Notes: generated from the sequence alone by a model not told the origin. A stretch of 64,000 bases of DNA from Alsobacter metallidurans (GCF_014636935.1 NZ_BMES01000001.1:2113782-2177781), one strand, 5' to 3'; positions 16,346 through 24,476 are shown, numbered from the stretch's first letter. Made by a program: numbers and translations.

Positions 16346-16507
16346 CTATTCCCGCGCAGGCTTCTTGTCGCCGGCGGCGGCCTGCACGATCGCCTGCGTG
16401 ATCTCCAGGCTGAACAGCGTGAAGCCGAATGCCACCTTCATGGCGAAGAGCGGAAGGGCGAGATCGAAATTGCCCGACTGCGTGGGCTGCGGGACGAGAG
16501 GCTGCAT
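16346..16507 (-). CDS. Small hypothetical protein, 53 residues
   Basis: A short frame starting at ATG 16507 and ending at TAG 16346. The protein begins MQPLVPQPTQSGNFDLALPL, continues FAMKVAFGFTLFSLEITQAI, and ends with a charged Lys/Arg tail (DKKPARE). The composition is that of a real protein: an amphipathic central helix without the Arg/Ala bias of shadow frames in this genome. A stop codon lies 9 codons upstream in frame, so no longer start is possible. The ribosome-binding site is weak. It lies upstream of pirin on the same strand. I do not recognise the family. Confidence 0.45.
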   Translation of the reverse strand: MQPLVPQPTQSGNFDLALPLFAMKVAFGFTLFSLEITQAIVQAAAGDKKPARE

Positions 16508-16689
16508 GGCGTTGTCGCTCGGCTGGAGCGCTCCTCAGGCGCCGGCGTGGGCCGGCTGATCCCGGACTCAACTGCCAAATTTCAGCGTTGTTCCTGTGCG
16601 GAGGGGAGTGCGGCGGTGCGCGCCGCGTTATCGGCCCTCTGCCGCGCCTCGAAAGCTGCCTCACACCATTTGACCGCTCACGCGATCCT

Positions 16690-16709
16690 GATCGGCCGTG
16701 AGGCCGATC
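16690..16709 (+). promoter_or_regulatory. Short hairpin with GNRA tetraloop
   Basis: GATCGGCC-GTGA-GGCCGATC forms a perfect 8-base stem with a GUGA loop on the forward strand, a stable GNRA tetraloop. It sits immediately before a longer inverted repeat and a 26-codon gene. No T-tract follows. It may be part of a structured leader or a terminator-like boundary for the reverse-strand genes. Confidence 0.4.
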
Positions 16710-16710
16710 G

Positions 16711-16756
16711 CTCCCGGTTCGGCGTTATACTTTGACTGAAAGCGCCGAACCGGGAG
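16711..16756 (+). promoter_or_regulatory. 14-base inverted repeat overlapping the ribosome-binding site of a microprotein
   Basis: The arms CTCCCGGTTCGGCG (16711-16724) and CGCCGAACCGGGAG (16743-16756) are perfect complements around an 18-base loop. The loop carries TATACT (16726-16731), which could act as a -10 box. The 3' arm contains most of the GGGAGG that serves the ATG at 16764. If transcribed through, the stem would hide the ribosome-binding site. If transcription starts in the loop, the arm would be free. Either reading implies control of the microprotein; a protein-binding palindrome is an alternative. Confidence 0.45.
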
Positions 16757-16763
16757 GACTGCC

Positions 16764-16844
16764 ATGATCGACAAGGCGGCCGATTGGATCTTCGTTGTCG
16801 CTGTCGTGCTTTCGATGGGCTTCGCGTCCGCGCTGCCGTTCTAG
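16764..16844 (+). CDS. Microprotein, 26 residues, single membrane helix
   Basis: The frame reads MIDKAADWIFVVAVVLSMGF then ASALPF and stops with TAG. The ribosome-binding site is strong: GGGAGG six bases before the ATG. Residues 8-24 (WIFVVAVVLSMGFASAL) would form one transmembrane helix after a short charged N-terminus (Asp3, Lys4, Asp7). It is convergent with the NadQ-like gene, ending 4 bases before that gene's stop. It is preceded by two hairpins. Small membrane proteins of this shape often modulate transporters or sensor kinases, but no partner is indicated here. Confidence 0.5.
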   Translation: MIDKAADWIFVVAVVLSMGFASALPF

Positions 16845-16848
16845 GGGC

Positions 16849-17844
16849 CTAGCGCGCGCCGACCTTGAGGCCTGGGGCGGGGCGCTCCTGCACCACCTCG
16901 CGCCGGAACCGGAACAACGCCGCGGGACGCCCCCCGGTGGTTGCCGTCTCGCCCGTGGGCTCGACAAGCGCGGCGTTCTCCACCACACGCCGGAAGTTCT
17001 GGGTGTGCAGGTGGCGGCCCGAAATGGCCTCCACGGTCTTCTGCAGGGCCGTGAGCGTGAAGGTCGGGGCCAGAAGCTCGAACACCACGGGCCTATATTT
17101 GAGCTTGCCGCGCAGGCGCCCCATCGCGGTGGCGAGAATGCGCCGGTGGTCGAAGCGCATCGGCTCGCCGAGGCTCGGCAGCCGCGCCCGCGCCATGGCG
17201 GCGGGCCGGCCGTCGCGCTTGGCCTCCTCCAGCAGTCCCGCCTCGTAGAGAAGCTCGTAGCGGTCCAGCACCTTCTCCTCATCCCAGGCGACTGGCTTTG
17301 GCGCGTCAGGCGTCGCCGCGAAGGCGAAGCGCAGCCGCTCGATGCGCGACAGGGGCCGCTCGGCGCCCTCGGCCTTCTCGCCCGCCGCGTCCGTCGCCCA
17401 CTCGAACAGGGCGGGCAACACCTGCTGGTCCAGGATGGAGGGCCGGCCCTCGCGCCAGTCTTCCCAAGGAAAAAACGCGTACCAGGGCCGGAAGCGGGCG
17501 CCCTTGGGCAATGTCGGGCGGCCTTCAGCCAGTCGCGTCAGCGCCAGATAGCCGATCGACACCACATGCGCCTCGATCTCGGGCTCCACGATGCGGCCGC
17601 GGTCCGCGAAGGTGTAAAGCTGCTCCACATAGCCGAGCCGCAGGCCCGACTGGTCGGTCACGAAGGCGCGCAGGCCGATGTCCAGAGTGCGGTGCGTGAG
17701 CGGATCGAAGCTGCCGGAGGGCAACCCGGCGAGTTCGCCACGCTCGGCGCCAGCCACGAGCAACTGCGGCGACAGCCCGTCCATCGCCACCACGGCGGCC
17801 GCAAGGCCGATCTCGATCGCGGTTTCGGGGTGCGGGCGCGCCAT
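16849..17844 (-). CDS. nadQ: NadQ-like NAD biosynthesis regulator (Nudix-related)
   Basis: A 331-residue protein of the alphaproteobacterial NadQ type (COG4111): a Nudix-like N-terminal domain followed by a winged-helix DNA-binding domain. The N-terminal half includes LPSGSFDPLTHRTLDIGLRA, which occupies the Nudix-box position but is degenerate, suggesting ligand binding rather than hydrolysis. The C-terminal part with LAPTFTLTALQKTVEAISG and HLHTQNFRRVVENAALVEPT matches the wing-helix region of NrtR/NadQ proteins. NadQ represses de novo NAD synthesis genes in related bacteria. No nad gene is in the window. It lies 3 bases after a tyrosine phosphatase gene and is likely cotranscribed with it. 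Confidence 0.7.
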   Translation of the reverse strand: MARPHPETAIEIGLAAAVVAMDGLSPQLLVAGAERGELAGLPSGSFDPLTHRTLDIGLRAFVTDQSGLRLGYVEQLYTFADRGRIVEPEIEAHVVSIGYLALTRLAEGRPTLPKGARFRPWYAFFPWEDWREGRPSILDQQVLPALFEWATDAAGEKAEGAERPLSRIERLRFAFAATPDAPKPVAWDEEKVLDRYELLYEAGLLEEAKRDGRPAAMARARLPSLGEPMRFDHRRILATAMGRLRGKLKYRPVVFELLAPTFTLTALQKTVEAISGRHLHTQNFRRVVENAALVEPTGETATTGGRPAALFRFRREVVQERPAPGLKVGAR

Positions 17845-17847
17845 CGC

Positions 17848-18360
17848 TCAGTCCAGCGGCAGGCGGAAGGGCGTGTTCTCGAAGCAGTCCGCGCCGCGCC
17901 CGATGGCCGCGATCGCGTCCGCCATGCGCCCGCGCCGGCCGAGAATGTCGTCCGCGATGCCGACCAGCTTGTGGTTGGGGGTCGCGGAGGGCGACAGCGC
18001 GCGCAGCAGCCGGGCCGTTTCGGCCTCGTCCCGCTCCGGCCGCAGCGCGCAAACGGTGATGAAGGCCGCCGCCGTGGAGCGGCTCACGCCGGCCCAGCAG
18101 TGGATCACCATGGGGGCCTGCTGGTCCCAGTTCCGCGCGAAGGCGAGGAGCTGCTCCACATGCGCGTCCGCCGGGAGGATGTGGCCGTCCAGCGGATCGA
18201 CGATGTCGCTTACGCCAATAAAGAGGTGCCGCTCCGGCAGGATCGAGGGCGGGCGCTGCACCGGCGTGGAAACGTTGATCAACGTCACGACATGCCGGGC
18301 GGCGCTGGCCTCTACGGTCTCGTGCAGGCGGGAAAGCGGCGTGACGTGAATGGCGGGCAT
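17848..18360 (-). CDS. Protein tyrosine phosphatase-like protein
   Basis: A 170-residue protein with the phosphatase P-loop HCWAGVSRST, where C88 would be the nucleophile and R94 the phosphate-binding Arg. The preceding DIVDPLDGH segment could supply the general acid Asp. Length and motif fit small bacterial dual-specificity or tyrosine phosphatases; the physiological substrate is unknown. It lies between an HD-domain hydrolase gene and the NadQ-like gene on the same strand with short gaps (24 and 3 bases). Confidence 0.75.
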   Translation of the reverse strand: MPAIHVTPLSRLHETVEASAARHVVTLINVSTPVQRPPSILPERHLFIGVSDIVDPLDGHILPADAHVEQLLAFARNWDQQAPMVIHCWAGVSRSTAAAFITVCALRPERDEAETARLLRALSPSATPNHKLVGIADDILGRRGRMADAIAAIGRGADCFENTPFRLPLD

Positions 18361-18384
18361 GCGGGTTCCAGTGTTTGGCGCAGC

Positions 18385-19011
18385 TTACGGCGCCAGCGCG
18401 TCGGCGCCATCTCGCGCGGCGTCCAGCGCGCGGAAGCGGTCCAGAAAGCGCTGCTGCGCCTCGCCGGCCGTCCAGGGCTCCAGCAGCGCCGCGATGGCGG
18501 GCGACATTACGGTGGGCCGGCCAAAGAAGCGCGCCGCCTCGGCGTCGGCGAAGCCGGCGAGGTGCGTCGCCTCCAGGTAGGCCGCAGCCTTGTCGGCGGT
18601 TTTCGCCAGCGCGGCGAGCGGATGCGGCGTGGCGGCCGGCAGCCCAAAGCGCAGGTGGATGGCGGCCAGCAGCCGGTTCTCGATGCCTTTGTAGCCGTCG
18701 CCCAGCACCGCCTTGAAGGGCGAGATGATGTCGCCGATCACGTATTCGGGCGCGTCGTGCAGCAGCACGACGACCCGCGCCTCGGCCGGGAGGTCCGGCG
18801 TGATCGCGCCGGCCAGCGCCTCCACGAGCAGCGAATGCTGCGCCACCGAGAACACGTGCGGCCCGTGCGTCTGCCCGTTCCACCGCGCCACCCGGGCGAG
18901 CCCATGCGCGATGTCCTCGATCTCGACGTCGAGCGGCGACGGGTCCAGGAGGTCGAGGCGCCGGCCCGAGAGCATGCGCTGCCAAGCCCGCGGCGCAGCC
19001 TTGCCGCTCAC
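18385..19011 (-). CDS. HD-domain hydrolase (YfbR-like)
   Basis: A 208-residue HD-superfamily phosphohydrolase. Metal ligands are visible as AQHS (H59), the HD pair in LLHDAPEY (H85, D86), and a following Asp in GDI. The N-terminal RRLDLLDPSPLDVEIEDIAH is the family signature. Related proteins hydrolyse deoxynucleoside monophosphates (YfbR). I chose the GTG at 19011, which overlaps the upstream glycosylase stop as GTGA and keeps PRAWQRMLSGRR in the protein; the ATG further in would cut conserved sequence. Coupling to tag suggests a nucleotide or DNA-repair context. Confidence 0.75.
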   Translation of the reverse strand: MSGKAAPRAWQRMLSGRRLDLLDPSPLDVEIEDIAHGLARVARWNGQTHGPHVFSVAQHSLLVEALAGAITPDLPAEARVVVLLHDAPEYVIGDIISPFKAVLGDGYKGIENRLLAAIHLRFGLPAATPHPLAALAKTADKAAAYLEATHLAGFADAEAARFFGRPTVMSPAIAALLEPWTAGEAQQRFLDRFRALDAARDGADALAP

Positions 19012-19616
19012 AGTCGCGCTCCCAGCACCCGCACTTCCTCGTGGCGGAAGCAGTCGACATAATGGTCGTTGACCATCCCGACCGCCTGCATGAAGGCGTA
19101 CACGATGGTGGGGCCGACGAAGTTGAACCCTGCCTGCTTCAACTCCTTGGACATCCGCCGGGCCGTCTCGGTTTCGGTCGGCACGTCGCCGCGCTCGCGC
19201 GGGCTGTTCTGCTGCGGGCGACCGTCGAGGTGCTTCCACAGGAACTGCGAGAAGGAGCCCTTCTCCATGATGTCGAGATAGCTGCGCGCGCTGCGCACCG
19301 TGGAGACGATCTTGGAGCGGTTGCGGATGATGCCGCCGTCGCCCATCAGCGCCTCGATCTTCTCCGGGCCGTAATGGACGATGACCTCGGGCCGGAACCC
19401 GTCAAAGGCGGCGCGGAAGTTCTCGCGTTTGCGCAGGATCGTGATCCAGCTCAGCCCGGCCTGGAAGCCGTCGAGGATCAGCTTCTCGAACAGCGCCCGG
19501 TCGTCGAACTCCGGCACGCCCCAGTCGGTGTCGTGGTAGGCGACGTAAAGCGGGTCGACGCCCGGCCAGGAGCAGCGCGTCTTTCCGTCGGGATGGGCGA
19601 TCAGGTGGGCGTTCAT
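19008..19616 (-). CDS. tag: DNA-3-methyladenine glycosylase I
   Basis: A 202-residue base-excision-repair enzyme that removes 3-methyladenine from alkylated DNA. Family blocks are present in order: RCSWPG, YHDTDWGVP, LILDGFQAGLSW, LRKRENFRAAF, and the C-terminal NFVGPTIVYAFMQAVGMVND with C and H downstream (CFRHEE). The zinc set of Cys near residue 15 and C-terminal His/Cys residues appears intact. Length is close to E. coli Tag. It overlaps the HD hydrolase gene by 4 bases. Confidence 0.93.
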   Translation of the reverse strand: MNAHLIAHPDGKTRCSWPGVDPLYVAYHDTDWGVPEFDDRALFEKLILDGFQAGLSWITILRKRENFRAAFDGFRPEVIVHYGPEKIEALMGDGGIIRNRSKIVSTVRSARSYLDIMEKGSFSQFLWKHLDGRPQQNSPRERGDVPTETETARRMSKELKQAGFNFVGPTIVYAFMQAVGMVNDHYVDCFRHEEVRVLGARL

Positions 19617-19673
19617 GCCCTGTTCTTAGCGCAGGATTCGCCCTGAGGGCAGGGGGCTCTCAGCCCGTCCGCC

Positions 19674-20546
19674 TCAGTCGGCGCCCGGGACCTTGAACGT
19701 CGCGTAGTCCGGCTTCGCCAGTCGCAGCGGCAGGCCGCCGGCCGAGATGGGCTGCCCGGCCGTGAGCGCGTCCTCGATCCGGTCGAGGCGCACCAGCGCG
19801 AGCCCGATTCCGCCCGGCGCGGTGGAGCCGATGCGCCCCGCGACCTTGTCGCCCGCCACCACCTCCGCGCCTTCGTCGGCCGAAAAGCCGCCTTCGAACC
19901 GCACCGGCACGATCCGGGTGCGCGCATTGCCACGATGCTGCATGCGCGACACCACCTCCTGGCCGACATAGCAGCCCTTGTCGAAATCGACGCCGCCGAG
20001 CTGGTCCATGTTTGCTTCGTGCGGGAACGCGTCCGCATAGGTGAAGTCCTGCCCGCCCTGCGGAACGCCGAGCGCGATCCGGTGGGCGCGCCAGTCGTCG
20101 GCCGTCGCGGTGGAGAGGTCGGCCGCGCGGGCCGCGTCCGTGACGAGTCGGTCGCCCAAGGCCGGGTGGCGCGGATCGGGATAGAGCACCCCGGCGCCGT
20201 CGCCCCCGCGCTCGCCGCCCCAATAGGCCACCACCGCCAGCGTGTCCGACAAATTCTCGACCGATACCTTGGCGCGCAGCTTATACATTCCGAGCCGCTT
20301 CGCGAGGTCTGCCGCCAGCGCGCGCGGGCAGTCGAGCACGAAGCCGCCGCCCATCTGTTCGCCGTCCGCCTCCGCGACGATGAAGTCGAACAGGATCTTG
20401 CCCTGCGGCGAGAGCAGCGCTGCGTAGCGCGCGCCATCCACCCGCACCTTGTCCATGTCGCTGGTCACCAGCCCGTCAAGGAACGAGCGAGCGTCCTCGC
20501 CGGTGACCCGGACGACGCCGCGATCTGTGAGATGGGCCGACGGCAT
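19674..20546 (-). CDS. ygfZ: Folate-binding protein YgfZ/IbaG57-like
   Basis: A 290-residue tetrahydrofolate-dependent protein that supports assembly or repair of iron-sulfur enzymes such as MiaB. The diagnostic motif KGCYVGQEVVSRMQHRG is complete, including the conserved Cys. The N-terminal LTDRGVVRVTGEDARSFLDG matches the GcvT-like fold. I chose the ATG at 20546, with GAGGAG six bases upstream; an upstream in-frame ATG at 20642 lacks homology. The next gene on the opposite strand is dihydroorotase, 117 bases away. Confidence 0.88.
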   Translation of the reverse strand: MPSAHLTDRGVVRVTGEDARSFLDGLVTSDMDKVRVDGARYAALLSPQGKILFDFIVAEADGEQMGGGFVLDCPRALAADLAKRLGMYKLRAKVSVENLSDTLAVVAYWGGERGGDGAGVLYPDPRHPALGDRLVTDAARAADLSTATADDWRAHRIALGVPQGGQDFTYADAFPHEANMDQLGGVDFDKGCYVGQEVVSRMQHRGNARTRIVPVRFEGGFSADEGAEVVAGDKVAGRIGSTAPGGIGLALVRLDRIEDALTAGQPISAGGLPLRLAKPDYATFKVPGAD

Positions 20547-20663
20547 GGGAGACTCCTCATTGGGACGGTGGCGCCCCCAAAACCCGACGTCATGGTTGCG
20601 GCGATCGCCGCCCTTACGTATGCGATGCGGCGAGCCGATCAAGCGGCAGGCGGGAGCTCCACC

Positions 20664-21992
20664 ATGACCCAGTCATTCGATGTCATCTACTCGGGCGGCA
20701 CGGTGGTGAACCAGGACGGGGCGGGGGTGCGGGATATCGGGGTGCGAAACGGCCGCATCACCGAGCTCGGCGATCTCTCCCGCGCCTCGGCGGGCGAACG
20801 CGTCAACTGCGCAGGCCTTCACGTGCTGCCAGGCGTGATCGACAGCCAGGTGCATTTCCGCGAGCCGGGCCTCGACCACAAGGAGGACCTCGAAACCGGT
20901 GCGCGCGCCGCCGTGATGGGTGGCGTGACGTGCGTGTTCGAGATGCCGAACACCAACCCGCAGACCACCACCGCAGAGGCGCTGGCCGACAAGATCCGCC
21001 GCGGCACGCACCGCATGCATTGCGACTTCGCCTTCTGGGTCGGCGGCACGCACGAGAACGTGCGTGACATTCCCGAGTTGGAGCGCCTGCCGGGCGCGGC
21101 CGGCATCAAGGTGTTCATGGGCTCGTCTACCGGCTCGTTGCTGGTGGAGGACGACGCCGGCGTCGCCGCCGTGCTGAAGGCGACGCGCCGCCGCGCCGCC
21201 TTCCATTCCGAGGACGAGGAGATGCTGCGCGCCCGCAAGGACCTGCGGGTCGAGGGCGATCCGCGCTCGCACCCCGTCTGGCGCTCGCCCGAGGTGGCGA
21301 TGCGCTGCACCGAGCGACTCGTGCGCATCGCGCATGAGACGGGCGCGCGCATCCACGTGCTCCATATCTCGACCGCCGAGGAGATGCGCTTCCTGGCCGG
21401 CCACAAGGACGTCGCCACCGTGGAGGCGACGCCCCACCATCTTACCATCGACGGCGACGAGGCCTATGCGCGCCTGGGCACGCTGGTGCAGATGAACCCG
21501 CCCGTGCGCGGCGCCGACGTGCGCGACGGGTTGTGGTGGGGCGTGGAGCAGGGCGTCGTTGACGTGCTGGGCTCTGACCATGCGCCGCATACGCTGGAGG
21601 AAAAGGCCAAGTCCTATCCGGCCTCGCCTTCCGGCATGACGGGCGTGCAGACGCTGGTGCCGACCATGCTCGACCACGTGGCGAACGGCCGGCTCTCGCT
21701 TCAGCGCTTCGTGGACCTGACCAGCGCGGGGCCGGGCCGCATCTTCGGGCTCGCCAACAAGGGCCGCATCGCAGCGGGCTATGACGCCGATCTGACGATC
21801 GTGGACCTGAAGCGCCGCGAGACGATCACCAACGCCTGGATCGCGTCGAAGAGCCGCTGGACGCCGTATGACGGCAAGTCGGTCACCGGCTGGCCTGTGG
21901 GCACGGTGGTGCGCGGCCGCCGCGTGATGTGGGAAGGCGAGCTGGTTGGTTCGGGCACGGGCGAGGCGGCGAGGTTCGTCGAGACGCTGTGA
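20664..21992 (+). CDS. pyrC: Dihydroorotase-like amidohydrolase
   Basis: A 442-residue cyclic amidohydrolase. Motifs include GVIDSQVHFREPGLDHKEDL, the likely carboxylated Lys in GIKVFMGSSTG, His in RIHVLHIST, and the final Asp in GSDHAPHT. The enzyme would cyclise carbamoyl-aspartate to dihydroorotate in pyrimidine synthesis. The canonical first metal site is D-x-H-x-H; here the first His is Gln (DSQVH), as remembered for one branch of bacterial dihydroorotases, so activity on dihydroorotate is likely but not certain. No pyrB is adjacent. The start has GGGAG eight bases upstream. Allantoinase or dihydropyrimidinase are less likely alternatives. Confidence 0.75.
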   Translation: MTQSFDVIYSGGTVVNQDGAGVRDIGVRNGRITELGDLSRASAGERVNCAGLHVLPGVIDSQVHFREPGLDHKEDLETGARAAVMGGVTCVFEMPNTNPQTTTAEALADKIRRGTHRMHCDFAFWVGGTHENVRDIPELERLPGAAGIKVFMGSSTGSLLVEDDAGVAAVLKATRRRAAFHSEDEEMLRARKDLRVEGDPRSHPVWRSPEVAMRCTERLVRIAHETGARIHVLHISTAEEMRFLAGHKDVATVEATPHHLTIDGDEAYARLGTLVQMNPPVRGADVRDGLWWGVEQGVVDVLGSDHAPHTLEEKAKSYPASPSGMTGVQTLVPTMLDHVANGRLSLQRFVDLTSAGPGRIFGLANKGRIAAGYDADLTIVDLKRRETITNAWIASKSRWTPYDGKSVTGWPVGTVVRGRRVMWEGELVGSGTGEAARFVETL

Positions 21993-22023
21993 CGGGCGCG
22001 GATCGTTTCTGCGGTCTCTCCAC

Positions 22024-22100
22024 CGTCATCCCCGGGCTTGACCCGGGGATCCACGCGCTGGTCGTCGGCGTGGATGGCCGGGACGAGCCCGGCCATGACG
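22024..22100. repeat. Composite palindromic intergenic repeat
   Basis: The element opens with CGTCAT and closes with ATGACG. Inside are two hairpins, CCCCGGG-CTTGA-CCCGGGG and GGCCGGG-ACGAG-CCCGGCC, plus a CCACG/CGTGG pair. This three-armed layout is a familiar dispersed intergenic repeat in Hyphomicrobiales genomes. Such elements can form a cruciform in DNA or a stable RNA and may be mobilised in trans. Only one full copy is seen in the window. Confidence 0.7.
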
Positions 22101-22233
22101 GCCAAGATTGACAGAACCCGCGACCTGCGGCATCTCACAACGCATGTCGAAGGCTCTCATCCTTTCCGTTCTGCGACGTGCGGCCGAACTCCGGCGCGCG
22201 CGACGATGAGCCGTATCGGCTTCTGACGTCACG

Positions 22234-22263
22234 GCCGCGCCATCGAGCGCGGCTTTTTTGTTT
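22234..22263 (+). terminator. Rho-independent terminator
   Basis: Stem GCCGCGC/GCGCGGC with a six-base loop, followed by TTTTTTGTTT. It lies 44 bases before the argC start, so it ends transcription coming from pyrC or from the region at 22110-22200. Confidence 0.75.
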
Positions 22264-22306
22264 GGCGGTTGGGCTGGCCCACCAGGGCTGGAAAACGGGA
22301 AACGAC

Positions 22307-23248
22307 ATGGCTTCCACGATCACGAAAACGGTGTTCATCGACGGCGAGGCCGGCACCACGGGCCTTGGTATCCGCGAGCGCTTGGCCGACGTGCCTGGCG
22401 TGCAGGTGCGCAGCATCGATCCGAGTCGCCGCAAAGATCCGGCTGCACGGCAGGACCTGATGGCCCAGGTGGACGCCGTGGTGCTTTGCCTGCCGGATGA
22501 CGCCGCCAAGGAATCCGCCGCGTTAGCGGCCGGGCTCGGGACGGCGGCGCCGCGCGTGCTGGACGCCTCCACGGCGCACCGCGTCGCCGAGGGCTGGGTT
22601 TACGGCTTCGCCGAGCTCGCCCCCGAACAGGCCGACGCGATCCGGGGCGCCGCGCGCGTGTCAAATCCTGGCTGCTATCCCACGGGCGGCATCGCGCTGA
22701 TCCGGCCGCTGGTGGACGCGGGCGTGATGCCGGCCGACTACCCGGTGACTGTAAACGCCGTGAGCGGCTATTCGGGCGGCGGCAAGTCCATGATCGAGGC
22801 CTACGAAGCCGGCAAGGCGCCGGCGTTCGAGCTTTATGGCCTTGGGCTCGAACATAAACACCTGGCCGAGCTGCAGCGGTTCAGCGGGCTGAGCCGGCGG
22901 CCGATCTTTGTGCCGTCGGTGGGAAATTTCCGGCAAGGCATGCTGGTCAGCATCCCGCTGCATCTCGACACCCTGGACGGCGTGCCGAAGCCGCAGGACC
23001 TCGAAGCCATCCTGGCGGAGCGCTATGCCGGGTCCGAACTCGTACGGGTCGTCCCGGCCGCAGATGCGTCGGTGAGCGGCGGCAAGCTGGAGCCGCAAGC
23101 GCTCAACGACACGGATCTGATGGAGCTGCGCGTCTACGGCAACGCCGCCCGCGGGCAGGCCGTGCTGGTGGCGCGGCTCGACAATCTCGGCAAGGGGGCG
23201 AGCGGCGCGGCCGTACAGAACCTGAAGCTGATGCTTGGGCTGGCCTGA
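22307..23248 (+). CDS. argC: N-acetyl-gamma-glutamyl-phosphate reductase
   Basis: A 313-residue NADPH-dependent reductase of arginine synthesis, forming N-acetylglutamate semialdehyde. The short form (about 310 residues) is the type found in many proteobacteria. The catalytic Cys sits in [10 protein letters not shown], the nucleotide-binding glycine region is [13 protein letters not shown], and [10 protein letters not shown] plus [10 protein letters not shown] are family blocks. The ATG at 22307 is preceded by GGGA. Between a terminator upstream and one just downstream, it is a single-gene transcription unit. Confidence 0.92.
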   Translation: MASTITKTVFIDGEAGTTGLGIRERLADVPGVQVRSIDPSRRKDPAARQDLMAQVDAVVLCLPDDAAKESAALAAGLGTAAPRVLDASTAHRVAEGWVYGFAELAPEQADAIRGAARVSNPGCYPTGGIALIRPLVDAGVMPADYPVTVNAVSGYSGGGKSMIEAYEAGKAPAFELYGLGLEHKHLAELQRFSGLSRRPIFVPSVGNFRQGMLVSIPLHLDTLDGVPKPQDLEAILAERYAGSELVRVVPAADASVSGGKLEPQALNDTDLMELRVYGNAARGQAVLVARLDNLGKGASGAAVQNLKLMLGLA

Positions 23249-23262
23249 GCGCGAGCGAAACG

Positions 23263-23296
23263 AAAAAGGCCGGGATCGATCCCGGCCTTTCTTTTT
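23263..23296. terminator. Bidirectional terminator between argC and the FAH-family gene
   Basis: Stem AAAGGCCGGG/CCCGGCCTTT around ATCGAT, with an A-run before and CTTTTT after. The symmetry allows it to end both argC (forward) and the reverse-strand fumarylacetoacetate hydrolase family gene. Confidence 0.85.
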
Positions 23297-23310
23297 GGAG
23301 GCGGGGGCGA

Positions 23311-24159
23311 TCAGCCGCTGAACGGCACGACCTTCTGCTTCTGCACGCCAAGTCCCTCGATGCCAACCGTCATGGTCTCGCCGGCCTTCAGGAATCGCGG
23401 CGGCTTCATGCCGAGGCCAACGCCCGGCGGGGTGCCGGTCGTGATCACGTCGCCCGCGTCGAGCTGCATGAACTGCGAGATGTAGGACACAAGGTGCTTC
23501 ACGCCGAAGATCATGGTCTTCGACGAGCCGTTCTGCACTTTCTGGCCGTCGATCTCGAGCCACATCGCGACGTTCTGGATGTCGGCGATCTCGTCCGGCG
23601 TCACCAGCCAGGGGCCGAGCGGGCCAAAGGTCGGCGATCCCTTGCCCTTCATCCACTGACCGGAGCGCTCGATCTGGAAGGCGCGCTCCGACACGTCGTT
23701 GCAGATACAGAAGCCCGCAACGTAGTTCATCGCGTCTTCTTCCGACACATAGAGCGCCGTCTCGCCGATCACGATCGCAAGCTCGACCTCCCAGTCGAGT
23801 TTGGTGGAGCCCTTGGGGATCATCACGTCGTCATTGGGGCCGACCACGCAGTTCGGCGCCTTGTTGAAGAGGATCGGCTCTTCCGGAATGGCCGCGCCGG
23901 TCTCGGCCGCATGATCCGCGAAATTGAGGCCCACCGCCACGAAGTTGCCAGGGCGGGAGACGCAGGAGCCGATGCGCACGCCGGATGGAGCGGCGGGGAG
24001 GGACTTGGCGTCCACGGCGGCGATGCGCGCGAGGGTCTGCCTGTCCAGCGTTCCGGCGCGCCAATCGGCGACATGGCCGGACACGTCGCGAATGACGCCG
24101 TCAGCGTCCACGATGCCGGGCTTCTCCGCGCCGGCCTGGCCAAATCTCACGAGCTTCAT
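23311..24159 (-). CDS. Fumarylacetoacetate hydrolase family protein
   Basis: A 282-residue enzyme of the FAH superfamily. The metal-binding set is visible as the Glu pair in DWEVELAIVIG and the later Asp in CNDVSERAFQ. SKTMIFGVKHLVSYISQFM and DVITTGTPPGVG are also conserved. Members hydrolyse or isomerise 2-oxo acids such as acylpyruvates, ureidoglycolate or products of aromatic-ring cleavage. The start at 24159 has GAGG eight bases upstream. It stands alone, so the exact substrate is open. Confidence 0.85.
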   Translation of the reverse strand: MKLVRFGQAGAEKPGIVDADGVIRDVSGHVADWRAGTLDRQTLARIAAVDAKSLPAAPSGVRIGSCVSRPGNFVAVGLNFADHAAETGAAIPEEPILFNKAPNCVVGPNDDVMIPKGSTKLDWEVELAIVIGETALYVSEEDAMNYVAGFCICNDVSERAFQIERSGQWMKGKGSPTFGPLGPWLVTPDEIADIQNVAMWLEIDGQKVQNGSSKTMIFGVKHLVSYISQFMQLDAGDVITTGTPPGVGLGMKPPRFLKAGETMTVGIEGLGVQKQKVVPFSG

Positions 24160-24402
24160 CGGGCTTTCCTCACTTGAACCGTTTTGATTGTCGGCTGAAC
24201 GCCATCGCGGCGACCTTGCCGGACGCATTCCGGAAGGGCAAGCCGGGGATGATTGGACCTGCGTCCCAGCCAACGCGAGTGTGGCCCGGTTGCAACGGCC
24301 TGGCCCAATCAGCCTACGCCGATGGGGGAAGCGGACGTGGTTGCCGATCCGGCAAGGCGCAAAAAGGTCCGAAATGTGACTGTTTCGATATGAACTATGT
24401 GT

Positions 24403-24426
24403 GTTTCGCGTTTTATGGCGCGAAAC
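24403..24426. promoter_or_regulatory. Inverted repeat GTTTCGCG/CGCGAAAC
   Basis: Two perfect 8-base arms around an 8-base spacer (TTTTATGG), about 176 bases upstream of the porin start. A related TGTTTCG occurs about 20 bases earlier. The arrangement suits a dimeric repressor such as a TetR-family protein; there is no direct evidence. Confidence 0.4.
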
Positions 24427-24476
24427 AGCGCTGTTTTTAGGGGTTTTGGGTAATCCCCGGGCTATCGCATGCGCAC

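Larger units (their letters stand above)
21993..22306. other. Intergenic region between pyrC and argC
   Basis: About 310 bases holding a palindromic repeat (22024-22100), a patch resembling the T-arm of a tRNA near 22146, and a rho-independent terminator at 22234. No full gene is supported. Confidence 0.6.

Noticed and set aside
22104-22176. A patch resembling the 3' half of a tRNA (T-arm-like GAAGG-CTCTCAT-CCTTT).
   Set aside because: The T-loop lacks the TTC-A pattern, no matching 5' acceptor strand or D-arm is present, and no CCA end follows. At best it is a tRNA remnant.
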